64,000 bases of DNA from Apus apus. Lineage: Eukaryota > Chordata > Aves > Apodiformes > Apodidae. Positions 25,431 to 37,595 of the stretch are shown piece by piece. The stretch is from positions 173,568,274-173,632,273 of the forward strand of contig NC_067282.1 of NCBI RefSeq assembly GCF_020740795.1, in the 5' to 3' direction. Numbering within the stretch: the stretch's first letter is position 1; the number at the start of each line of letters is the position of its first letter. A program made the translations under genes and the position numbers. A model generated the notes under the pieces. The model had not been told where the DNA came from and made no database searches. It saw only the letters and a program-made list of their open reading frames with translations.

Positions 25431-27509
25431 TTCAGAATGAACAAATCAGTAGCAACAGAAATCTGATGTTAAGGAAAAGAAGTACCAGAAACACAGATGA
25501 CCCCTTGGTGCCCAATTCCTTAATGCAATGAAAAATTTGCATAGCTTTAAACATTTCCTCAAGATGCAAACTTTGCTATACAGCAAAGTAATTAAGTACA
25601 TTTTGAATCTCATTAAACTGTCACAACCTTAAATTGTTTGAAAAGTGAGGAAATATTGATGCAGCTGCTTATAATAGTCAAGCTTACACTGAGCAAAAGA
25701 GTAAATCGGAATTCATAGATTCTATGCAAAAAAAACCCTTAAGTTGGACAACACATGAAAATAATGTGTGCGCTACCAATTTTCTTAGCTACACATGTCC
25801 TTGTTAATTTGTTTTCATCCTTTTTGTTAAAACAAGCTGAACATAAATCCAGATGATCTGCCTTTCCAATTGACTCTAAAATTCATCATTAATAAAATCA
25901 CACTGCTTCTCTTTATTATTGTTTCATTACTGTAATGGTATGTAAATTATATTCATTAGCTTGTAATGCTTTTCTTTGTGAATCTGCCTGGGGCAGAGAA
26001 TTCTTTGCCTCATTTTGCCCTAGATTATTCCGTCAACTTTAAAGGATTTCAGCATACTTCATCGGCTCTGAAGTGGAACAGTGAAACATACTCAGAAGTT
26101 TTATACTAATTTATTTTTCTGTATCATATGAGCAAAGATAAACCAAGCTTCTCTTGAAGTGCTGTAGTCTGCAACCCACTAGACATGTGGACTGTCTTGA
26201 GGATACCTAGATGTTACAAACAGAAGTCTAAGTGCCATGGTCATGGATCTGGTAAGCAGCATTCTGCAGAAATAGTCTCAAGAGTTCTTTTGGGGGTATT
26301 GACACGACAAATGCAACTACTAGACAGGTCGTAGTAACTTCTTGCTACACAGACACTGGGAAATCTACTTGCTTTATTCTCCAGTTTTGATTAAGACTCA
26401 CTAACAAAGGTAAAATTTAATAATGTAGATGTAGACCTTAATTTTGCAAGACTGTAGGTAGCATTAATGATGTCAAGATGGACTCTCCACCGACTAAGAA
26501 AGATCTCTGGCTTGCAGATCTGTAGGTGTGGGTGTATGCACATAGATATAATGCTGGATTTGAAGTTCTTGCAAAGAAGAAGTTTTCCCTTAGAAATAAA
26601 ATAAAGGCAAATAGAGACTATTGTAATCTTTCCTTTTCACTCCTCATTTTAAACATAATGATTTTTTAAGCCTGAGATTTGATTTTTAGGCAGGGGTAGT
26701 TTCTAAAGATTAGTAGAGAATACAGACCAAGAACCAGGCATTTTTCATGTTCCAAACATTCTGAAAACATCAAGATTTGCAGTTATTGGAACATGCAGCA
26801 ATGTCAATTTGAAGATACCTGTTTCAAGAAGAAGGGCAAACATAAATCCAGGAGTATGGATGGCCAAGAATGATGTAATTACCTCCAAGAATCTGACATG
26901 AATAATTCTTTTTACCTACTAATGGACTGACAGCCATCCTCCCTCCCAGTCTTCATTCTGTTTCAGCTAAGTCACTAAAAACAGCAAAAAAAATTCAGGT
27001 TTTGTTGAGAGCAACACATTTTTTGTGCTATTATTGTAAGCATCCTTAAATTTATTTAAAATTGGAAGTAATTGCCTAGTAATATCTATGAAAGTGAAAA
27101 AAATACTGAACTTTTCATTATCTATTCCATGAAAGAAAATATGGTCAGCAGCCTGCAAACCTGTGGTGGTTGTAAGGTACGTGTACAAGCTCAGTGCATC
27201 TGGGATGGTTGCAAACAGAAGTAGGACAATTAGATAGAGAACTAATTTTAGACTATGGTCTGCCAGATTTACTCATATCTCCATTAGGACAGCTGCCAAT
27301 ACTTTGACATTGTGACAAACACATCCAAAGAAAAAGCTCATACACATTTCATCATCCTTTCTCCCACAGGCATGAGTGGGTACAGTCAGGCTAAGGGCTT
27401 AGGATGTGAACATCTGGGGTATATTCACATGAAAATAGATGAATGAATCTGAGGATGCTTATTTTTATACATTCCACATACAAGTGCACACACACATTCT
27501 TTATGCACA
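25431..27509. other. AT-rich spacer; part may be conserved non-coding DNA
   Basis: No exon-like frame is present. The part at about 25840-26060 has few simple repeats and carries AT-rich homeodomain- and octamer-like words (ATGTAAAT, TTAATTTG, CATTAG). This texture is often seen in conserved enhancers, but nothing in the window alone proves it. Confidence 0.4.
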
Positions 27510-27665
27510 TGAATGTGGCCAGCAGGTTGAGGGAGGTTATCCTCCCACTCTATTCCACACTTGTGAGGCCTTACCTGGTGTATTTCATGCAGTTCTGGGC
27601 TCCCCAGAACAAGAAACTACTGGAGAGGGTCCAGCATAGGGCCACACTGCTGCCCTTTGCAAAGG
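27510..27665 (+). mobile_element. CR1 LINE ORF2 C-terminal fragment, plus strand
   Basis: A short plus-strand frame reads [17 protein letters not shown] and then [19 protein letters not shown], the conserved C-terminal part of CR1 ORF2. Both ends are missing and the terminal repeats are absent, so it is an old fragment. Confidence 0.85.
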
Positions 27666-29930
27666 TTTTCAGTGTGTTATCTCTCCAGACATCTCTGCAA
27701 TGCTCCAAGTCTGGGTCACCTAAGGGAGGCCACTCTTCCTCCTGAAAACTCCTAATGGATGTTTATCACTCAAGGAGAACAATTGGTTCATTGTACCATC
27801 TGCCTTTGTTACACAACTAGAGCACAAGCCTTAATGTTTAAGTGGCTTTTACTAGAATTTCAGAAAATAAAAAGGAAGATTTCATAACAATACTGGTAAG
27901 CTGCTAGGAAAATGCATTGCACTCTAAAACCCTCTGTAAGATTCTGGTTTTGTGCAATATTGACAGTTTGACATTCAGAGATTGATGTTACCACACTCAG
28001 ACAATAGAACACTTGGGTTGTCTCTGAGTCAGACAATGACATCTGTGCAGAAGGTTTGATTTGTATTTATCATCTGTATTAATTCTTCAGTCTTTTCTAT
28101 ATCAATTATCTAACCATCAACTTTGGGTTGTTCTCACAAAAAAATAACATTATTATTTTCTTCACAGATAAGAAACAGAAGAAAATTGTAAGATATGTGC
28201 TTGAGTTAGCATAGAAAATCGAGGCAGAGCTATGTACAGAAACCAGAGGAGATGAGCTCTAGCTGAGTATCTTACCTGCTAGCCACTCATTCTCCTTCTT
28301 AGACTGATGTCCCACTCTGGAAAGCTGAATATCCCAGCTTTCAAGGGTTTGTAGCCAGTCATTGGAACTCACAGCCAGGGAAGAGAAAAAGTCCCCAGAC
28401 AAAAAAGGCAAAGTAAGAACTGCACAATAACACTGCTCAGAATGTAATTGTTCAGTTCACTATCCCGTGGTATCTTTTGGGCAATAAAATTGGAATAATG
28501 ATGTTAAGCTTGCCAATTATCACCAATTAAATTGGTTCCCTCAGTTTAAGCAGTGAGAAGAAAGAATTATTTGCAGTCCTAGCTCAATTATTAATTTGGA
28601 AGGGATGTTACTAATGGTCATTTTCTCCATGTAAAATCTATGTGTTAAGTCATGCTCTTGGACCCATCCTAGAGTATAATAAATGTTTCTGAAGTGAGGC
28701 ACATACCAATACAGTTTATTTCTTTGAAAAACACTGAGCAAATAGATCTGCATAGCAGGACAGAAGCTGACTTCAAATATCATTACATATAAAAGGACTA
28801 ATAAAATTTCCCAATTTCTCTTATTATTTCAAGTTGAGAAAATATAGGGAAAAATCTTTAAGCATTTGCTCACATTTTACTTTGGCATGATTGTTATTAG
28901 CTTATATTTCTTTTGATCAAATATTTTTATGATGAAATCAAGCTGATTTAAATGTTCGTGGAAAATAAATTTCAAGGTCACATACACAAGCATTCACAGA
29001 AACAAAATACTCTGTCCTTCCATGTGATATTTTACTCCAGAAAGGTTCATTTATCAATCAAATCAGAGCAAGGAAATTGCATCACATGATTTATCTGACC
29101 TATCGCTACACGGCAATATAACTGAAATATCAAATATTCTGAGAACAAATTACAGGCAAGACAGAGATTAAAAATTCTAATCACAAATGCACTGATTTAG
29201 TAATTTAAAATAAGAAAGAAATCCCCCAAAAAACACATTATCTGCTTACAAATATCTTTTCAGGAGAAAAGCAGTACATTGGTTCTGTGAGTTATTAATC
29301 AAAAGCCCATAAATATGTATTTTATAACAGCAGGGTATATTAATCCATAACTTCTCCTAATAACCTGAGATAAATGCAAACTGTAAATAAAAATTTTAAA
29401 AGTTTTTTGCCCTTTTTTGCTTTTGTGATGAGCAAAACATCAAAGGCCCTTCTTTCTGCTTTTTAAATTTAGAAGTACCATCAAGTCTAGACATGACTTC
29501 GTTCAAAGCCTTGATGAGGCTCTAGGAAGTGTAGCTGAAATGTTTCCTTACATTGATTGAAGGGGAATGAGAAAAGATCCTAAATTTTTAAGCACTTTCC
29601 TTTTTGAGTGTTTATTTGCTGGAGTTCAATAAGAGAGAAATATTAAAGCAAGATATGTGGCATTGAAGCTATATGGTGTATAAGAGAAACACTCAAAGTA
29701 TACTGTGTACCTCCCTTTTCCATCTCTTCACTGCATGTGAACCAATGACATGAACATTATGAACTGAGCACCAGCATGTGACCTGAAAAGCATGTACTTC
29801 TTTGATGGGGTACACACGTGTCTCAGGCTGTGTCACACAATGGCCGTGGGATTCCCACCTCCGCCTCCATACACATGCACATGAGGGAGCTTTGGTTGTG
29901 ATGTCTCCTAGCACAACATGTTGTAATTGC

Positions 29931-29963
29931 TTGTGTGTGCATGTGTGTGTGTGTACATGTGTG
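29931..29963 (+). repeat. Imperfect TG microsatellite
   Basis: TG units are interrupted by CA and AC steps. The overlapping open frames nearby (Cys/His/Thr-rich) are artefacts of this repeat. Confidence 0.85.
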
Positions 29964-31405
29964 CAGAGCCAGAGCTGTGTACCCACATTGAGAACATTTC
30001 CATTTTGCTGGTGTGTTGCCCAGCTGTGTGCAGTAAGATAGCATAATCCGTGAGGTCCTTGGGAAAAACTGGCTCCATAAATTTGTCTGTCAGGTTTGTA
30101 CAACTTGTAGTCTGACTCTCCCCAAGAGATCTCTTAGAAATAAAGCAGTTTTCTTCTGGCAGTCTCCAGTTTGCAGTGTGTAGACTCTACTTGATGACCT
30201 TGGACAATAAGAAGGGCTTTGGCAGGTAACGGCACTGTGTACTGCCTCATAAAAACTTTTGGCTCCACAATACTTATTAGAAATTGTTCTGGAAAAAAAA
30301 TAAATTGAAAAAATGGTTGCCCAAGTGTTGGAGACTTCTCCATCTCAGTTTATTCCCATCTGTTCTGTAAAATCTTGTACTTTAGCTTAATTGCTTCTTT
30401 GCCTTTTCTAGTGTTTACCCATATATGTTCGCTTCAGAGAGCAATCAAATTCTCCCTCTTCCAGGAAGCTCTATAACTGGGAATAAGTTTTTGGTTCAAA
30501 ATTATGCTTGGGTAATGTGAGACACTTAAGCACCATGTTTAACCATTAGAAGTTTACTAAGGAGACAGAGAATTTAAGGTTTGAGAACTACCTAGAAGTT
30601 AGGCAGCTCTGGCTTATCTTTTTAGGTAGGAGCCTGATGACGGCTGTTCACTCTGATTCCTCACAGAACATAAAACAACCCCAATCTTCATTGGTAAAGT
30701 CCCAAACACAATTATGTGAGATTCCAGATTGCAACTGAAGGCTCCCTAAAATCACCATATCCTTTTTTTTGCAATCTTCTTTCAAAACTAAACAAGTAAT
30801 TTCTAATTCTCCCCACCCCCTCAACCACAGAAATGTGTTTTTTCACGAGAATTGAAATAAGTAGGCTTAGCATGTGTTTTAATGTGTTACAACTTTAAGA
30901 ACACATTGGTATTTTGTCAAAACTAAGAAGATTTTTAATGCAAAAAAAAAAAAAAAGTAAAATCAAAGCTGAAAATACTGGGGATTCTGATAGTGCTGCT
31001 GTAAAAAGGATCTGCTGGCAATTAAATACAACGTTCTCTGCTTGTGAGGAGAAGACAGTATTTCTTGTCAAAATATTATATTCAGATATCTTTCACAGGG
31101 AGAAAGCAGAACAAAAATACTCAAAGCTAGCCTAAATCATACATCTTTAGTTGTATACATATGCTTTATAATAAAAAATTTAGTGTGAAGGGATAGCCAC
31201 TACTTATTTATGACATATTTGGTTCCATTTTCAGGACACAGTATGTCAGCGAGAAGAGCAGATGCAATTTACCAGCCCTGATGTGTTGTGCTTACAGTGC
31301 TGAGGACCCTGGCAATCAATGGAGGCAAAGGAGATGCTCTCAATATAGATCCGTATTATATTTTTTTCTTCATGAAGGAGAAACCCTGTCATTTATCTGA
31401 TGGGA

Positions 31406-31433
31406 AAATAAATAAATAAATAAGTAAATAAAG
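31406..31433 (+). repeat. (AAAT)n microsatellite
   Basis: About seven AAAT-type units with one G interruption (AAGT). Confidence 0.85.
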
Positions 31434-34400
31434 GATTCATGTAGCAAAGAGATAAAATTTACTCTGGCTTTTTAGTCAGATATCATTAACAATGGAAGCT
31501 ACTAAAACGTAGCAATTTGGAATTGCCTTCTTAATATACTCTATTGCCAGTTATATACACCTTTTCATTGTATATGGTGCAACTCTGGAGGCAATTAAAA
31601 AAATGTTTTTCTTGGGAGGATCTATCATTAACATTTATGAGGCACAGCTGTGGAACTTAAAGCCATTGGCTGAAAAGGGCATTCCCTGTGAAGAAGCAGA
31701 ATATGGCACTTCTGTAACTCCTTCAGTCACTGCCATTCCAAGATCCTAGAAGAAAGGAAGTGTTTTGCTGGATGAAAATAGCTGGCTCCTTCCTTAGGGC
31801 TTCTTTTGTTCAAGATTTTGAGGCACATTGGCATTTCTAAAAGTTCAGCCAGGGTATGTGGAGAGGAGAAGAGACCATTTTTGCTAAGTACAGTGAATCC
31901 CATTTCACTAGCCACCTGGGTGCACAAGAACTGCTACATTTTGTCACAGGAAAGATCCATCAAATTTTTTCTGTCATCAGCTAAGCATGGATACATAGGA
32001 AAGGTATGGAGAAAGGGGTTTTTTCCCCAGTCTGTTCTTAGAAACCAAGCTTTTAATCTGAAGCTAATACGGTCTATTTTTTGGATGTCCTAAAATACAT
32101 CTATCTCTCAGAAATATAATTAAAACTATTTCTAGCTCTTCACACTATCACATGATACTATTGGAGGTCTTTCTCCAGCTCCACAAAGTGAAATGTGAAG
32201 GAGTGCTGATTTTCTTTTTAACCTCAGTTTAGTCCTGGCTTGTTATAGTCAGCCCCTACAAGTAAAACAGGTTTGAAGCAGATAAATTCTGTTAGTTCAG
32301 ACCTATCAGATGAATTAGATCCTAATGTATGAGACTCACTTGCCATGACGCCATGGGAAAGGCACCTTATGAGCTGTGGGATGGTACCACATAGCATGAT
32401 ACAGTACAAATCATGGAGCAGACTTGATTGCCAAGTGGATCTCAGCATGTGACTGGGAATGGTTCCACAGCACTTGACTTCTGGGTTGGTAAATATTTTC
32501 TACCAGTACCTTACCCTGGTTATAGCACAGCCCTGTTCAATCACATTTGTTTGGGGCTCTCAGCTCCAGGGTCTGGCAGACAGAGATGTGCTGAGTATAC
32601 ACATCTGGTCTGTGGGGTCCTGAGGAGGGACAGAGACTGAGGACCTGCGTTGAAAATATGCACTGCTACATGGGAGTGTGAAAGAGAGTAAATCATATTG
32701 AGTATCATACTCAGAATGCAAGACTTGACAGCTCTGGGAATCTGGTGATGGAAGTGCTCTGTAAGAACACAGATAGGATATAACCCTGATAGCTGCATGG
32801 AATCAGGGGTGGTTATTCAAAATTTGAGTAGTCATATAGAAAAATATATGTGAATGCTAAGAAAAAAATGTTTCTACTTACATTTGAGATGGAGGAAGAT
32901 TTCTGAATAAAGTTGCACTCTATTCATTTTGTTCTCTTCTGTCAGATCCCCTACAAAATCCCAATGCCTGTGTTTACTCTAGAATGTCATTTTCTTAAAC
33001 TCTTTCTGCATATAGAAAGAGCTTTTGAATAGACACGTATTATAGTGATAATATAACTAAATATATCATCCGCCCATACACTTGCAATTGACTTTCCTCT
33101 AAAGCTGGTCTTTTCTTCATAGTTCCTGCATCTAATTATCATCAATTTTGGCTCAGGAAGGAAATGATCTAACACTGAACAGATCAATTATTTTAGCAGC
33201 AAAAGAAAAAAAAATCAAATTAGTAAACTGGGAATTTCAGATGGCAATTTGATCTTTGGCACATGTGTTTCTTAGAGGAAAAGTGCACATAACAGAACTT
33301 ATCCTGTGGAAAGTCAATTGAATTCAGTATGATAAAGTATCAGTGACTTCTGGCACTGAAACGTAAAAGTAATTCATTTCCATCCAACACCTAACAACAC
33401 CTAATAGCAAACTGTCCTGTATAAAAGATGCTTAAGACAAAACAGAGAAGGTGATGATGTCATTCTATGAGGATACAGTCCATTTTATTCTACAGCAGTA
33501 CTTCAGCAGAGGAAAACATAATGATTTATTAACACACAAGAAGTACCCCTGGCAGGCATAGTTAATATTTTAGTACTGCAGGCAATTGAATGTGTCTCAC
33601 TTGTTGCTCTGACCTTTCTTATTCTTTGTACCATAATTTCTTAGAACTTCTGTTTTACTGGTGATCATGCAATTAGAAAGATCCTTTTATGCAAGCCATG
33701 ATCATTTCTCACATAAACAGTATCTTTTTCTTTATGAAGCTTGTTATTCATAGTGCACACTTCAAGACAGTTCAAGGTGATTCACTGAGATCAATAAAGA
33801 CCTTAGACAGGACATGTTAAGATATACCGATCAGTAAACTGGGATTTTTAGACTATAATTTTATTTCTGAGTCGTTCAATATGTCAGGGAAGAGTGAATA
33901 CTATAACCATGGTGGGAACAAATAATCATTTAGATCTTCAGGTGAAAGAAGAAGAAGCACCTGAGTGACAACTTCATTAAATTTGAATACAACTGTCTCT
34001 AACTATGCTGTAAAAGCTTCAGGAGCAATTAATTTCCTTTCTACCAGTAGTGACAATATATCACATAACAAGAAATGAGGACTGAAAACAAAACAGGCAA
34101 AGCATGATAATTAAGGAATCTGAAGTGGTAAATCCTGTTTTGATCATGTGTAAGGTTGTTTTTGTCTTCTTTCTCTAATATTATTTTTTTCATTCCCCTT
34201 CAAAAATTATAACTTACTGGAAAACAGAGGTATTTTTTCTTGTCAGGTCTGGATAATATTTTAGTTTCTCATAGAGCTGGGTATGACAGTTTTACAGCCT
34301 CCACACAGTGATCTTCACTTTTTCCTTTTCATCCCTGAGTATGGGAGGTGGCTGCTGAATTTTCTGCAATGGAAGGAGAGCACCACATGTAACTGGATTA

Positions 34401-37400
34401 CCAGGAATACATGGCTTTAATTTTTTCTCCTAGCTTTTCTGGAATTTTATTTTGTGGGGACCTTAACTGGATTACCCCAGCATGTTCGGGTTCACTACTG
34501 GATAATCCAAAGGGATCTGTATGTACCCATCTGCTGGGACCACAAAGCAGGCAAAATTTTGAGTGAAGTCTGCCTAAGCATTAGCATTCCAATAAGAACT
34601 TGTTTCCCTTCTCCTCACTGTAGACCCAGCTCACTCTTCCCTCTAAGTGTCAGGAGCCCTGTGCAAGCTTCCTGGTTTCCCTCATGACTCTTCTCCCATC
34701 CTTTCCCTGCAGTCCTTGAGAAGCAACTTTCTCCCTCCTCAGCTGGCAAGAAACTTCCAAGAACAGAAAACCTCTCCTCTCCAAGAGGTTCCCACCATCC
34801 CAGCATGGAACATCACAAACATCACTTATAAACTGACAATAAGCAAATGAAATACACCACACCAGTGGAGCTACAGACAGAATGTTAGAGGTATTTCCAA
34901 AGCTATAATTAAAAGCATAATTTATCTGCCTCTGTAGACAACCTCCAATCCAAACTGATGATAAACTCCATTTGTCAAAATCACATGCCAAAAATCTCAA
35001 GTGCAAAACTCTGACTAGCAAAAACCTGGCAGTGAGGGGCAGTGCTGAAATAACTTCATCAGTATTAAATATTTGATGAAGCCAGAAGAACTGAACTCAC
35101 TAGAATAATAAGCAGGTACCATCCACATAAGCTAATTCTAGATTTGGAAGGCAGGTCTGTAAATTCCATCTGGAGTCACTGGAGAGAGATGCAGTCCTGC
35201 AGCAGATGAATCAAAGCACTTGTAGTTAGGCTGCTGCTCTGAATCACTCTCTTCAGGTGTTTTTCTTTATTCACAGGGAAGAAGAGCCTCAGAAAACCAC
35301 CTTCCCTAAGTTTAAGCAAGTTCCAGGGCATTGGACAGTCCAGGTCTTTCAAAGTTGGTAAATGGTATGCATAGACACAGAATTACGGTAAGATTTCTCA
35401 AATGACTACCATTAACTAGAAACTTCACTCTTATTTTCAAAAGTGTATTTAAAGGCAATGGGGGTTTAATTCCTAAATATCTACTGGCCCATAAAATATG
35501 TAGCTCTACCAATGTTCCTCTGAAAAAATATCACCTTGAAAAAAAGAAAACTTGTGATTTAATTTCACATCAATGGACATGTGTGTGTGGTCGAAGTGGG
35601 AGTAAAGCTGGGAACAAAAGAACCTGAGGGAAATTATTAGAACAAATGTTTCATACATTAAAGAGGGTGACTATTAACTCAGGCTCTGGCACTGTTAAGA
35701 AGTTCCTTGACATCACGCAAAAACAAATGAAGCAAGATCCCACAAGTTGGCAGATTGCTATAAAAATGTATAGGTTAAAACAAAAATCTGGAATCGTTTC
35801 TGGAAATGAACTAAATAAGCCATTACATTTTGCATTGAATATCTTTAAGTTACTGCTTCATGCACAGTAGATAGGATTGCTTTCCGGAGACAGAATGGAC
35901 TACTTTGGAAAAAAAAATATTTGCACTGTGTTTACACAGTACAAATTTAAAGAGGAATTTGTGGCCAAACTTAGTATCTGAGCAGTCCAATATGTCCAAA
36001 GACCCAGAACATTCCCCAGCTGCAGAACAGGTGCTAACAGTGTGGAAGTAGCCAGTTTCACCCAAATCATGGGTAGTTCTTTGCTTTTGTTTCCATTAAT
36101 TCTTGATTAATCAGCTCTTATCTAGACTCGAATTCTGACCTATACATTAAAAATTTACTCCATTACACAAACCAATATGAAAGGAAGTTGAATAACTTCA
36201 TTGTGTACTAAAATAGTAACCAATGTGTTTCTGCTGGCCTTCCTAAGTGTTTGGTATTCACAATAAGAAAGATGTACATGGCAAAATAGCGAGATGCTAA
36301 AGTCAGTGTTGCATGTTTTAGAAATGAAATATCATTTCTATTCATTGAGGAGAAAAATAAGGATGTTTGATGCTGCAGGGAGTTCTACATCAATAATACT
36401 CAAGACTTGCAGAGTTCACATGTCTGATTTTCTATTAAAACTGATGGTCTCTGCTCTCAGAAGTGTGCTTAATGGCAGTTCTGGAGCAGTAAATAAAACT
36501 ACTGTGTTAATTTCTCACCCTGTTACATACACCCAGGCAAACTCGGTTTCCAGATCATACTACATTGTAATGCAATTCTCTCCTGCAGTTGTGTACCATG
36601 GGCACTGCACCAGTTTCCATCACAGGAACAGGGGGAATGAAGAATAGGATCCGGCAGAGAAAGCCAATAGAACTGGTAGAAAAAAGACATCTGAAGAGGC
36701 TGTCTGGAAATTAAGGCATCACAACCTCATTGCTAAAATTCAGGCTGAATCCCTTTAACAAGACTGGATTTAATTTACCACATATGCTCATATGCATCTA
36801 GTCTTATTTAAAACGCTTAAACTCCAGCTGAAGCATCACTCTCCTGCTGCTACCCAGCCTTCACTGACCACAGGAGAGTCTCTCAAGCTTTGTTAGAGAA
36901 TGTGAACTAATTTCATAGCATCCTGAATGGAAGGGCAGAGCCTGTTACGACAGAGAAAAGGCACAGTCCTTTGTGAGCACAAAGGAGTTCTGGGGTGTCT
37001 GTGTGTCACTTTTGTTTTAAACCACAGTAGATTTCAGAGGTGCATCTAGAAGATCTGAAGGTAGGCAGGTGTCTGCTCCTCACCATCACATGGGCTTTCC
37101 CTGCTTCCAGGCCTCAGCTGCAGTTCATGGGAGCAGCTGTTGACACATTCCAGCTTAATCTCTATTTCAAAGGTATTTTTTAGATGAAAAACAGTGTACT
37201 GAGAGAAAAAAATGGATTACACAGAAGAAACCACATTTATTTTAGGGTATCCATCTAGAGTTATCACCTACTTCTTACCAAAACCGGTGGAATTTTGTTT
37301 CACTTAAGTAAATCCCTCCATTTGGGGGTCTTATGTTAGCAGTCAGAGTTCATCTGTTGCTGTCCAGACTTTACCTGTAGAACACAAATGGACATACCAT

Positions 37401-37441
37401 GAGTATTGGAAGCAGAATAGCTCAATACTTTGACTAAACAA

Positions 37442-37467
37442 AAAACAACAACAACAACAACAACAAA
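37442..37467 (+). repeat. (AAC)n microsatellite
   Basis: About seven or eight AAC units after an A-rich lead-in, 76 bases before the tetranucleotide repeat. Confidence 0.9.
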
Positions 37468-37542
37468 GGAATCCTTCATTCTATAAAACTTAAGGAATTA
37501 ATTACATTTTTCTGCTTCTTAGCTATTAAGTTGCAAAGATTA

Positions 37543-37594
<52 letters not shown>
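37543..37594 (+). repeat. Pure (ATCT)13 microsatellite
   Basis: Fifty-two bases form thirteen perfect ATCT units with no interruption. Perfect tetranucleotide arrays of this length are usually polymorphic, so this is a likely length-variable marker. Confidence 0.95.

Positions 37595-37595
<1 letters not shown>

Noticed and set aside
29693..30103. 136-codon minus frame near 29.9 kb
   Set aside because: Its Cys/His/Thr-rich centre is translated TG/CA microsatellite.
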